Positions 17,023 through 25,137 of a stretch of DNA of 64,000 bases are shown here, in pieces. Under the pieces are notes generated by a model. It had not been told where the DNA came from. It saw only the letters and a program-made list of their open reading frames with translations, and did no database searches. Position numbers and translations under genes: made by a program. Every line of letters begins with the position of its first letter. Within the stretch, counting starts at the first letter, position 1. Source of the stretch: Phytohabitans rumicis (GTDB lineage Bacteria; Actinomycetota; Actinomycetes; Mycobacteriales; Micromonosporaceae); the NCBI RefSeq assembly GCF_011764445.1, contig NZ_BLPG01000001.1:930001-994000 (forward strand), written 5' to 3'.

Positions 17023-18773
17023 CCGCCATGGCTACCGCCGAGAGCGAGGCGTCGTACCGGGTCGAGTATGAGCGGCTGCCCGAGCCGTGGTGGATGCCCT
17101 GGCTGTTCTGGGCATGGGTCGCTATCGCCGTCCCCTACGTGCCGTGGCGCATCTACGCCACCAACTGGGCCAACTGGTCCGGTCCGCTGCTGCTGGCATC
17201 CGAGCTGTTCGCGATCATGCTCGCTGCGTTGTTCCTGGGCACCGCCCAGCAGATCCACATGCCGATCCACCGGCCGACCAACCTGACCAGATGGGTCGTC
17301 GACTGCCTCATCCCGACCCACCTCGAACCGCCTGACGTCATCGAATGCACGGTGATCGCCGCGCTCAAGGTGCACGGCATCCGTGAGGTGATCGTGCTGG
17401 CCAACTTCGAGCGACCGGAGGTACGCGCCGTCTGCGAACGCCTGCGCGTACGCTACCTGCCCCGCGGCTCCAACGAGCACGCCAAGGCCGGCAACCTCAA
17501 CACCGGACTGGCTTACAGCGACGCACCGTTCCTGCTGCACCTGGACGCCGACTACATCGTCCGGCCGGAGATCCTGCAACGGGTCATGGGCTGGTTCGAC
17601 GACCCGACCGTGGCGTTCGTGCAAGGCCCGCAGACCTACTACAACCACGAATCGTTCGTGTTCCGCACCTTCCGGCACATCCGCGCCGGCTGGAGCGAGC
17701 AGACGATGTTCTACCAGGTGATCCAGCCGAGCAAGAACCGCTGGAACGCGGCGTGCTTCGTCGGCAGCTGCGCGGTCATGCGCCGCGCGGCGCTCGACAG
17801 CATCGGCGGGTTCGCCACCGGCACCGTCACCGAGGACATCCACACCTCACTGCGCATCCACGCCAAGGGCTGGAGCAGCGTCTACACCAACGAGCCCGTC
17901 GCCTACGGGATGGAAGCACCCAGCTTCAAGGAGTTCTACACCCAGCGCCGCCGCTGGGCCGCAGGAGCCGCGACCATCGGCTTCCGCTCCCCCGACTCGC
18001 CACTGCGGATCCCCGGCCTGACACTCATGCAGCGGATCAACTACTTCAACTCGATCATCACCCACGCCCAGGGCCCGCTGCGCGCCGCGTTCACCTTCGC
18101 CCCCATGCTGTGCCTGCTCACCTTCGCCGTGCCGATCCACATCAACGTCGCCTGGTTCATCGTGGTCTCACTGGGCTTCTCCGCCTACTCCGCCGCACTG
18201 GGCTGGATCTACAGCCGCGGCGCCATGCACTTCATCCACAACGAGGCATACCTGTACGCCAACCACCCCGGCATGACCATGGGCATGGCCGGCCTGTTCA
18301 AGGTACGACGCGAGTTCGTGTCCTCCCGCAAGACCGGCAAACGCACCGAACGCACCTGGGTCCGCTGGTACCTGTGGCTGCTCGCGACAGCGATGCTCGT
18401 CACCGGCAGCTACGGCCTCGCACTCATCCTCGCCGGCAACCGGTCCACCGCCGTGCTGCTGGCCACCGTCTTCATCGCCATGAACGAGTTCTTCCTCCTG
18501 TGGTTCCTGATCCCGCTCATCCGCTACGAGCACCGCGGACGGCACGCGCCACCACCCGAGTACCACACACTCACCGGTGAGGACAGATACCGCTACGTCA
18601 TGCGCTTCTACGACGGCCGGTACGTCATGCCCTCAGGCATCATGGTCGACCGGCCCGTGAAAACCTCCCGCATCCGCCCCGGCCGCCGGCCCGGCTGGGT
18701 ACAGACCCGCGTATTCACCTACGAGCCAGGCAAGCCAGGAAGCCTCGAACCCGAGACGGCAACCGCCACCTGA
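17019..18773 (+). CDS. Membrane glycosyltransferase family 2, cellulose-synthase-like
   Basis: This is a 584-residue processive-type GT2. Two N-terminal transmembrane segments (about 25-45 and 54-75) precede the catalytic domain, whose motifs are LIPTHLEPPDVIECTV, HLDADY (residues 174-179), TED (271-273) and QRRRW (309-313). About four more transmembrane segments follow, and a C-terminal cytosolic tail lacks an obvious PilZ domain. The D, DxD, TED and QxxRW set is that of cellulose, hyaluronan and related synthases. It is the last gene of the operon and is followed by a long hairpin. It probably polymerises or attaches a sugar from the RfbF-like enzyme and may act with the PIG-L deacetylase. 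Confidence 0.9.
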   Translation: MTAMATAESEASYRVEYERLPEPWWMPWLFWAWVAIAVPYVPWRIYATNWANWSGPLLLASELFAIMLAALFLGTAQQIHMPIHRPTNLTRWVVDCLIPTHLEPPDVIECTVIAALKVHGIREVIVLANFERPEVRAVCERLRVRYLPRGSNEHAKAGNLNTGLAYSDAPFLLHLDADYIVRPEILQRVMGWFDDPTVAFVQGPQTYYNHESFVFRTFRHIRAGWSEQTMFYQVIQPSKNRWNAACFVGSCAVMRRAALDSIGGFATGTVTEDIHTSLRIHAKGWSSVYTNEPVAYGMEAPSFKEFYTQRRRWAAGAATIGFRSPDSPLRIPGLTLMQRINYFNSIITHAQGPLRAAFTFAPMLCLLTFAVPIHINVAWFIVVSLGFSAYSAALGWIYSRGAMHFIHNEAYLYANHPGMTMGMAGLFKVRREFVSSRKTGKRTERTWVRWYLWLLATAMLVTGSYGLALILAGNRSTAVLLATVFIAMNEFFLLWFLIPLIRYEHRGRHAPPPEYHTLTGEDRYRYVMRFYDGRYVMPSGIMVDRPVKTSRIRPGRRPGWVQTRVFTYEPGKPGSLEPETATAT

Positions 18774-18789
18774 GCGGACGTGCCTGGCT

Positions 18790-18843
18790 GCAAGGAAGGG
18801 CCCCTTGTTATCGCTTTTTGCATAGCAAGGTGCCCTTCCTTGC
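18790..18843. terminator. Long imperfect hairpin after the glycan operon
   Basis: Twelve-base arms at 18790-18801 and 18832-18843 are perfect complements (GCAAGGAAGGGC). Inner pairs CCTTG (18803-18807) and CAAGG (18826-18830) extend the stem around a T-rich loop. It follows the GT2 stop by 16 bases and can act as a terminator. The form resembles a hairpin I associate with Micromonospora genomes, from memory only. Confidence 0.7.
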
Positions 18844-18874
18844 AAGGTCGGCTTCGGCGATGGCCGCCCCTGGC

Positions 18875-18944
18875 GGTTGTGGGACGCGGAGGGTGCGGCC
18901 GCGGGAGCAACGGCCTGGACCGCGACGGGCGTCGCGGCAGCTCA
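18875..18944 (+). repeat. Dispersed 70-85 bp repeat, copy 1
   Basis: This segment, with core GGTGCGGCCGCGGGAGC, is nearly identical to 47434-47505 and to the reverse complement of 39215-39287. Few mismatches are seen across about 70 bases. The other two copies flank the large inverted repeats. No coding function is evident. The rest of the gap 18774-19083 shows nothing recognisable apart from the hairpin at 18790-18843. Confidence 0.7.
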
Positions 18945-19083
18945 CCATCTTTTGATTTCCTCACCCTCACCGGAACGTCATCCGGCGACCGCCGGGGGAC
19001 GAACAATGTGTGTGTGGCACCGCACCGAACGGCGTGGGCGGATCCGGTCGATCGACCGGATCCGCCCATGGTTCACGAACCCG

Positions 19084-19877
19084 TCAGCTCGGCATGATCT
19101 GCAGGGCGGCGAGTGCCACCGCCCGGCTGGTCTGGTTCGATGCCGCGGTGAAGATGTGCTCGTAGGCGCTGAACGGCACACGCAACGGTTTGTTCCGCTG
19201 GCCCTCAACGATGATGTGCCCGGCGGAAACGACTCCCGGGTACACGGTGCACCGGACGCTCACTTCGACCTCGCGCGACCCCGGTGGCTGGTCGCCCCAC
19301 AATGGCGTCAACGAACATGCCGGTTCGAGGAGCGTGACGAGGGACCGGTTTCCCTGCACCACGATCGTCTTGAGCGAGTCGATGCTGAAGCCGGCCCGGG
19401 CCCGGGCCGCGATCGCGATCGGTCCGGCCGTGTTGAGCGCGATCCCGAGCTCGTCCGTCTCCGACTTGGTGCTGACAGTACCGATGAGGCTGCTGATCAG
19501 GGTGACGCACCCGGTGGCATCCTGCGCCCACCGTTGCATCGTCTGCGGCGTGAACGACTCGATGTCGGCGAACTCGATGACCGCCTGGCGCGCGCAGGCC
19601 GATGCCTCGGCGGTGGCGATGGCGTCGATGCGCGCGAGGATCTCCGTCTTCGACGTCTCGATCGCGGCGATGATCCGCCGCACCCCGGCACTGAGGTCGT
19701 CCGCGGACGCACCGGGCCGGAAGACACCCTGGATCAACGAGTAGGCCGAGCTGGCGAACGAGACGACCGCCGCGATCGCCGCCGGGGGATCGCCTGCGCG
19801 GGCCGCGCTCCGCCGGGCAGCACCATGACGACAGCCAGCAGTGCGCCGGCGGCCGTCCTCAACATTCTTCGCTTCAC
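19084..19877 (-). CDS. Secreted protein of unknown function (frameshifted after the signal peptide)
   Basis: This is a protein of about 264 residues when repaired. The GTG start at 19877 has a good ribosome binding site (GGAGG) and begins a signal peptide: KRRMLRTAAG followed by a hydrophobic core and ARPAQA. The frame then shifts at the run 19784-19788. One restored base continues IPPAAIAAVVSFASSAYSLI. The mature part has helical, alanine-rich stretches (AIETSKTEILARIDAIATAEASAC) and a C-terminal beta-rich region. I do not recognise a family. It is divergent from the STAND/TPR gene at 20042, which may regulate it or sense it. Confidence 0.75.
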
Positions 19878-20041
19878 GAGACCTCCAAGGCTCAGGTTCG
19901 GTTCGGGGTGGGCGTCCCCAGGCTCGGCTCGTGGCCCGGTGAACGGGCCGCGCGCGGGACAGCTCCGGACACCGGGGAAGGTGCCGCCTGCTGGGCCGCG
20001 CCGGTGGCGTCCGGCGCACCGGACAGCACCGGACACACGAC

Positions 20042-22411
20042 GTGACTGCCGTGGACGTGCCGGACCAGTTGCTCGGCGAGTTCTGCGCCGACCTGCGGTC
20101 GGCCTGGCAGCAGGCGGGTGGGCCGGGCCTGCGCGCGCTGGGTGCCCGCGCGCTGCTCAGCAAGAGCCAGATCGGTGCCATCCTCGGTGGCCGGGTGCGC
20201 CGCCCGCCCGATTGGGATGTCATCCGCTCACTGGTACGCGGCTTCTGCGAGTACGCCGAACAGCGCGGCACCGCGGCGGGCCTGCCTCCGGGCACGGGCG
20301 TGGAGGAGTACTGGCGCGGACGGTACGCGGTGGTGGAGCACGCGTTCCGGCGCACCCGCGCGGTGGCCGGCCGGGTGGCCGGGCGGGTGCCCGGCCGCCC
20401 GGCGTTGGTGCCGCCGCGTCAGCTACCGCCGACGGTGCGCACCTTCGTGGGACGCGCCGGCGAGCTCGCCGTGCTCACGGACCTCGTGGAGACGGCCACG
20501 CTCGCCGTGATCGACGGGATGGCGGGCATCGGCAAGACCACGCTGGCCGTCGCGTGGGCCCACCGGGTCGCCGATCGGTTCCCGGACGGGCAGCTGTACG
20601 TCAACCTCCGCGGCTTCGACCCGTCCGGACCGGCGCTGCGTCCGGCGGAGGTGCTCGACGGGTTTCTGTCGGCGTTGGGCGTCGCGCCGAACGAGGTTCC
20701 CACCACAGTGGACGGTCAGGCGTCGTTGTTCCGTAGCCTGGTGGCCGGCAGGCGGATGCTCGTCATCCTGGACAACGCGCACGACGGTGAGCAGGTCCGG
20801 CCGTTGCTGCCCGGTGCCCCGGGATGCCTGACCGTGGTCACCAGCCGCAACGGGTTGGCCAGCCTGGTCGCCGTCGACGACGCCTACCCGCTGACGCTCG
20901 GCCCGCTGTCGGACACGGAGGCGTCGACGCTGCTGGCTGAGCGGATCGGCGCCGAGCGCCTCGTGGCTGAACCGGCGGTGGTCGACCGGATCGTGGCCGC
21001 GTGCGCGGCACTCCCCCTCGCGCTGTGCGTGGTGGCGGCGCACGCGGCGACCAGACCGGAACTGACGTTGGCCGACCTCGCCACGCAGTTGGGTCAGGAG
21101 CACGCCCGCGCAGACATTCTGGCCCGCGGGGAGTCCCGTTCGGACCTGTGGATCGTGTTCTCCTGGTCGTACCGGGCCCTCGACCCGGCGGCCGCTCGGC
21201 TGTTCCGGCTGCTGGCGCTACATCCCGGTCCGGAGGTCGGCGTCGCCGCGGCGGCCAGCCTCGCCGACCGGCCCGTGCGCGTGACGGCGCGAGAGCTCGC
21301 GGCGCTGCGCGACGCGAACGTGCTTGCCGAGGTGGCGCCCGGCAGGTTCGCCATGCACGACCTCTTGCGCGCGTACGCCACCGGGTTGGTGACCGACGCC
21401 GAACGCCCCGACGCGCTGGGCCGCCTCCTGGACCACCTGCTGCATACGGCGTCCGCGGCCGCCGCCACCCTGTACCCGGGCCGCGACCGGGTGCAGCTGC
21501 CCGCGCCCCGTCCCGGTGCCATGGTCGAGCCGCCACCGGGAGTCGACGGGTGCCTGGCGTGGTTCAGCCGGGAACACGCCGTTCTGACGGCCGCGGTCCG
21601 AATGGCCGTGCGGGCCGATCTCGACACGTACGCGTGGCAGCTCGCGTGGACAGCCGCGGACTTCCTGCAACGGCGCGGGCACTGGCGCGACTGGCACGAC
21701 ACGTTGGAGATCGGGTTGTCGGCCGCCCGACGCGACGGCGCCAGGGCCGCCCAGGCGCGGTTGCACCGCAACCTCGGGTACGCCTGCTCCATGATGGGGG
21801 ATCACGACCGGGCGCACCGGCACCTGTCGCAGGCCCTGGAACTGTACGCGCGACTCGACGACCTGTCCGGGCGCGCGGCCACGCACCGCACGCTCGGGAG
21901 CCTGCTGGTCCGCCTGGACCGGGTGGAGGACGCACTGGCCGAGGACCGCCGCGCGATGCTGCTGTACCGGGCCACCGGAGACGTGGCCGGCCAGGCACTC
22001 ACGCTGAACAACACCGCGTGGAAGAACCTTCAGCTCGGCAGGTACGACGAAGCCCTCGCCGTCGGGCGGCAGGCTCTGGCGCTGTACCGGACGGCGGGAA
22101 ACCTGCACGGCGAGGCCGACACGTGGGACACCGTCGGCTGCGTCCGCCACCACCGGGGCGAGCATGGCGAGGCCATCGAGTGCTACCGGCGGGCGCTGGA
22201 TCTGTTCCGCAACCGCGGTGAGCGCTACTACGAGGCGATGACCCTCACCCGGCTCGGCGATGCGCTGTACGCCGCCGGTCATCCGGAACCGGCCGAGCGC
22301 GCATGGCGCGAGACCACGACCATCCTCGTTCAGCTGGACCACCCCGAGGCGGAGCGGAGCCGCCTCCGCCGGCAACCGGCCGTCCGCCATGGACAGTGCG
22401 ACCGAGGCTAG
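20042..22411 (+). CDS. STAND NTPase with N-terminal HTH and C-terminal TPR repeats (AfsR-like without a SARP domain)
   Basis: This is a 789-residue signal-transduction protein. The N-terminus (about 8-75) is a degenerate XRE-like HTH with ALLSKSQIGAILGG and DWDVIRSLVRGFC. The NB-ARC ATPase domain begins near residue 130 with a P-loop GMAGIGKTT (159-167), MLVILDNAHD as Walker B and the LALCVVAAHA plant-R-like GLPLA region. A winged-helix segment precedes TPR repeats from roughly residue 560 to 780 (GYACSMMGDHDRAHRHLSQALELY and similar). Such proteins sit inactive until ligand binds the repeats. The SARP DNA-binding domain of AfsR is missing, so output is through the HTH or a partner. It overlaps the convergent DUF885 gene at the stop codons. 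Confidence 0.9.
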   Translation: MTAVDVPDQLLGEFCADLRSAWQQAGGPGLRALGARALLSKSQIGAILGGRVRRPPDWDVIRSLVRGFCEYAEQRGTAAGLPPGTGVEEYWRGRYAVVEHAFRRTRAVAGRVAGRVPGRPALVPPRQLPPTVRTFVGRAGELAVLTDLVETATLAVIDGMAGIGKTTLAVAWAHRVADRFPDGQLYVNLRGFDPSGPALRPAEVLDGFLSALGVAPNEVPTTVDGQASLFRSLVAGRRMLVILDNAHDGEQVRPLLPGAPGCLTVVTSRNGLASLVAVDDAYPLTLGPLSDTEASTLLAERIGAERLVAEPAVVDRIVAACAALPLALCVVAAHAATRPELTLADLATQLGQEHARADILARGESRSDLWIVFSWSYRALDPAAARLFRLLALHPGPEVGVAAAASLADRPVRVTARELAALRDANVLAEVAPGRFAMHDLLRAYATGLVTDAERPDALGRLLDHLLHTASAAAATLYPGRDRVQLPAPRPGAMVEPPPGVDGCLAWFSREHAVLTAAVRMAVRADLDTYAWQLAWTAADFLQRRGHWRDWHDTLEIGLSAARRDGARAAQARLHRNLGYACSMMGDHDRAHRHLSQALELYARLDDLSGRAATHRTLGSLLVRLDRVEDALAEDRRAMLLYRATGDVAGQALTLNNTAWKNLQLGRYDEALAVGRQALALYRTAGNLHGEADTWDTVGCVRHHRGEHGEAIECYRRALDLFRNRGERYYEAMTLTRLGDALYAAGHPEPAERAWRETTTILVQLDHPEAERSRLRRQPAVRHGQCDRG

Positions 22412-24033
22412 TAGCCGGCGGCGATCAGCTCCTCCAGCGTGTCCAGCGGCAGTGGCCCGTGGGCGAGCACCTCGTGGTGGAACGCGCGGATGTCGAACGC
22501 CGGGCCACGCGCCGCGCGTGCGCGATCACGTAGCTGCTGGATGCGCAGCCGCCCGATCATGTACGCCAGCGCCTGCCCCGGCATCGCGATGTACCGGTCG
22601 ACCTCGTTGGCGATGTTGGTCTCCGAAAGTGCGGTGTTGCCGCGCATGTAGGCGATCGCCCGTTCGCGGGACCAACCGAGGTGGTGCATGCCGGTGTCGA
22701 CCACCAGGCGGCACGCCCGCCAAGCGTCGAACGACACCATGCCCAGCCGGCTCAGGTCGCTGGTGAACAGACCCATCTCGTCGCTGAGCCGCTCGGTGTA
22801 CAGCCCCCAGCCCTCGCCGTGCGCGTCGAAGAACGCGAAGCGCCGGAACCGCGGCAGGTCATCGCGCGACTGGGCGACCGCGATCTGCAGGTGATGCCCG
22901 GGAACGCTCTCGTGGAATGCCAGCACCTCGTACTCGAACCGCGGCCGCAGGTCCGGCCGGTAGGTGTTCACCACGTGCGCGCCGGGCCGCGAGCCGTCCG
23001 CGGCGGGAGCGACGTAGTAGCCCAGCACCGAGTTCTCCGCCTCGGCCGGGTCCATCTCGCGCACCACACACGGCGCGATGTCATAGCTGGAGAACCAGTC
23101 CGGCACCGCGTCCTCGGCCCGCCGCAAGGCGCCCGTGACGGTGTCGACGATCTCCTTCGCAGAGCCGAACCGAAGCCCAGGATCCTCGCGGAGCCGCACG
23201 AGAACCTCGTCGACGTCGCTGGTCCCCAGCGTCCGACCGCCGCGCTCGGCGAACTCCGCACGCAATCCCGCCACCAGGTCCAGCCCGATCTGGTGAATCT
23301 CCTCCGGCCCGAGTTCGGTCGTGGTGTAGGCACGGACCAGGCCGAGGTAGGCGTCGGTACCCCCGGGCACGTGGCACAGCCCGACGCGCTCACCGGGCCG
23401 GCCATCGGGCAGCAGATGCTCGGCGAGCGCCATCCGGAACCGCCTCAGCGCCGGGCGTACCCCCGAAGCGATGACCTCGGCGACACGAGAGTCCTGGCCG
23501 TCCGGCCGCAGCAACGGGTCCCGTTCGACAGGCGTGGCGAGGTACGCGTCGACCTGGGCTATCGCCTGGCGCACGCCGAGCTCGGTGGGGAACCGCCCAT
23601 CGGCGGCCGCCTGCCGATACCGCTCCACATGCCGGTCGAAGAAACCGCCCAACTTCTCCAGCCGGGCCGCGTACGCCTCGCTGGAACCGGTCCCCGCCGG
23701 CACGGTCGACACCACCTGTGCCAGCGGCCCGGCGATGCTGGCGGTGACCGCGACCTCGGCGACACCACCCCGCAAGCTCTGCTGCTCATCGCGCAGCAGC
23801 CGGCTCAGGATCGCATGGCTGACCTGGCCCTCCCGGTCGAGGGCGTCACGGTCGACGGTCGCGAGCTCCGCAGCCAGCCGGGCCAGCTCGCCGTGCTGCC
23901 GCGCGGCGGCGGCGCGGCTCGGGTCGGGAACCTCCGCCTCATACCCGGGCACGCCGAACACACTGGCTTGGAACGGATCGCCGGCAAAATGCAGGCGGAA
24001 GTACTCCTCACCCAACCGGCCGAGCGTGTCCAT
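22408..24033 (-). CDS. DUF885-family zinc metalloprotease-like protein
   Basis: This is a 541-residue protein with the DUF885 hallmark HESVPGHHLQ (a modified HExxH-type zinc motif) at about residue 370, followed by EGWGLYTERLSDEMG, which supplies the third ligand. Members behave as soluble carboxypeptidase-like enzymes, and some hydrolyse small peptides. The frame is open to 24105, but ATG 24033 has a GGGAG ribosome binding site and fits the usual DUF885 N-terminus (MDTLGRLGEEYF). No signal peptide is seen, so it is probably cytoplasmic. It lies 19 bases downstream of the zinc-ribbon gene and may be read with it. Confidence 0.88.
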   Translation of the reverse strand: MDTLGRLGEEYFRLHFAGDPFQASVFGVPGYEAEVPDPSRAAAARQHGELARLAAELATVDRDALDREGQVSHAILSRLLRDEQQSLRGGVAEVAVTASIAGPLAQVVSTVPAGTGSSEAYAARLEKLGGFFDRHVERYRQAAADGRFPTELGVRQAIAQVDAYLATPVERDPLLRPDGQDSRVAEVIASGVRPALRRFRMALAEHLLPDGRPGERVGLCHVPGGTDAYLGLVRAYTTTELGPEEIHQIGLDLVAGLRAEFAERGGRTLGTSDVDEVLVRLREDPGLRFGSAKEIVDTVTGALRRAEDAVPDWFSSYDIAPCVVREMDPAEAENSVLGYYVAPAADGSRPGAHVVNTYRPDLRPRFEYEVLAFHESVPGHHLQIAVAQSRDDLPRFRRFAFFDAHGEGWGLYTERLSDEMGLFTSDLSRLGMVSFDAWRACRLVVDTGMHHLGWSRERAIAYMRGNTALSETNIANEVDRYIAMPGQALAYMIGRLRIQQLRDRARAARGPAFDIRAFHHEVLAHGPLPLDTLEELIAAGY

Positions 24034-24052
24034 CGGTGTGCAACTCCCATCG

Positions 24053-24394
24053 TCAAGACCGGTCGGGCCGCCACCCGCCGCGGCGTTGTTCGGTGACCCG
24101 GACAACGATGGCCAGTTCGCGGGCCAGCTTCACGGGTTTGACCGCGATCGCCGCGGGCAGCGTCCAGAGGAACGCGCCGGGGTCGCGCCTGAGGCGGCGC
24201 AGCATCCGCCGCGGCTTGGACGCCGCGCGATGGCCCAGGTCGAGCAGGTAGCGGTGCGGGTCTGCGGTGGTCATTTCGTGGCCGCAGGCGTTGCACCGGC
24301 TCGCCACGAGCAATCGGCCGGCGTAGCGCAGCTCGTGGGGGGTTTCAGTGGTGCAGCGCAGGCAGGTCAGCGTGGTGAGGTGTAGGTCGGTCAC
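24053..24394 (-). CDS. Small zinc-ribbon protein of unknown function
   Basis: This is a 113-residue protein with two CxxC pairs (CLRC at 11-14 and CNAC at 34-37) that form a probable zinc ribbon. A basic helix (KPRRMLRRLRRDPGAF) and a hydrophobic segment (LWTLPAAIAV) follow. It sits between the IspD-like gene (10-base gap) and DUF885 (19-base gap) on the same strand, so it may belong to the end of the polyol operon. I do not recognise a family. Nucleic-acid binding or membrane attachment are possibilities only. Confidence 0.7.
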   Translation of the reverse strand: MTDLHLTTLTCLRCTTETPHELRYAGRLLVASRCNACGHEMTTADPHRYLLDLGHRAASKPRRMLRRLRRDPGAFLWTLPAAIAVKPVKLARELAIVVRVTEQRRGGWRPDRS

Positions 24395-24404
24395 GCGACG
24401 CCCC

Positions 24405-25136
24405 TTAGAACAGGTCGTACTCGGCTGTGGCCAGGATCTGCTCGGCCAGGAACAGGTCCTGCGGATAGGTGATCTTCAGGTTGACCGCCTCGCCCATCAG
24501 CCAGTGAACCTTGACGGTGCTGAACCGCTCCAGGCAGGACGAGGTGTCGGTGCCGACAAATCCGGCGCGGGCCGCGGCCTCGTACGACGTGAGCAGCGGC
24601 TCGGCCGCGAATGCCTGGGGGGTCTGTGCGCGGACCAGCCTCCGCAGGTGGGTGCCGGTGACGGCACCGTCGCCGTCGACCTCGACGAGGTCTTCGCCCG
24701 GGACGCACGGGATGGCCCCGCCGTGTTCCCTGGCCAGGTGGATCACGCCCGCGGTGAGCGTGGGCGACGCCAGCGGCCGGGCCGCGTCGTGGATGACGAC
24801 GACGTCTATCTCGCCGGCGTCGATGCGGCCGGCGAGGTGGCGCAGGGCGTTGAGTTCGGACTCCTGCCGGGTCGCGCCGCCCCAGACCACCTCGACCTCG
24901 CGGTCGTCGACTTCGCGCTCGACGATCCAGCGGGCCGTGCGGTGGTCTTCCTGGCGGGCGACCAGGACAAGCGCGCCGATGTCCGGTGTCGCGGCGAGCG
25001 ATCGCAGCGACCAGGAGGCCAGGCTGCGCCCGGCGAGCGGGAGGTATGCCTTGTTCTGCTCGGCACGGAACCGTGCCCCGCTGCCGCCGGCCAGCACGAC
25101 TCCGGCCGCTCGCGCACGGGTTAGCCCATTGCGCAT
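24405..25136 (-). CDS. IspD-like cytidylyltransferase (sugar-alcohol phosphate type)
   Basis: This is a 243-residue nucleotidyltransferase of the IspD/TarI family, which join CTP to methylerythritol 4-phosphate or ribitol 5-phosphate. It shows VVLAGGSGARFRAEQNKAYLPL (the lysine that binds CTP, though the usual PK is NK), HDAARPL near residue 114 and RAQTPQAF, an IspD signature. The ATG at 25136 lies 1 base from the stop of the E2 gene. Its presence at the end of an operon with a DXR-II-like enzyme suggests that a methylerythritol-type phosphate is the common intermediate. TarI-like activity on another polyol phosphate is the alternative. Confidence 0.85.
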   Translation of the reverse strand: MRNGLTRARAAGVVLAGGSGARFRAEQNKAYLPLAGRSLASWSLRSLAATPDIGALVLVARQEDHRTARWIVEREVDDREVEVVWGGATRQESELNALRHLAGRIDAGEIDVVVIHDAARPLASPTLTAGVIHLAREHGGAIPCVPGEDLVEVDGDGAVTGTHLRRLVRAQTPQAFAAEPLLTSYEAAARAGFVGTDTSSCLERFSTVKVHWLMGEAVNLKITYPQDLFLAEQILATAEYDLF

Positions 25137-25137
25137 G

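Noticed and set aside
16497-18580. Long alternative frames through the deacetylase and GT2 region
   Set aside because: The GT2 and PIG-L motifs lie in the other frame with coupled starts. These frames have no domain content.
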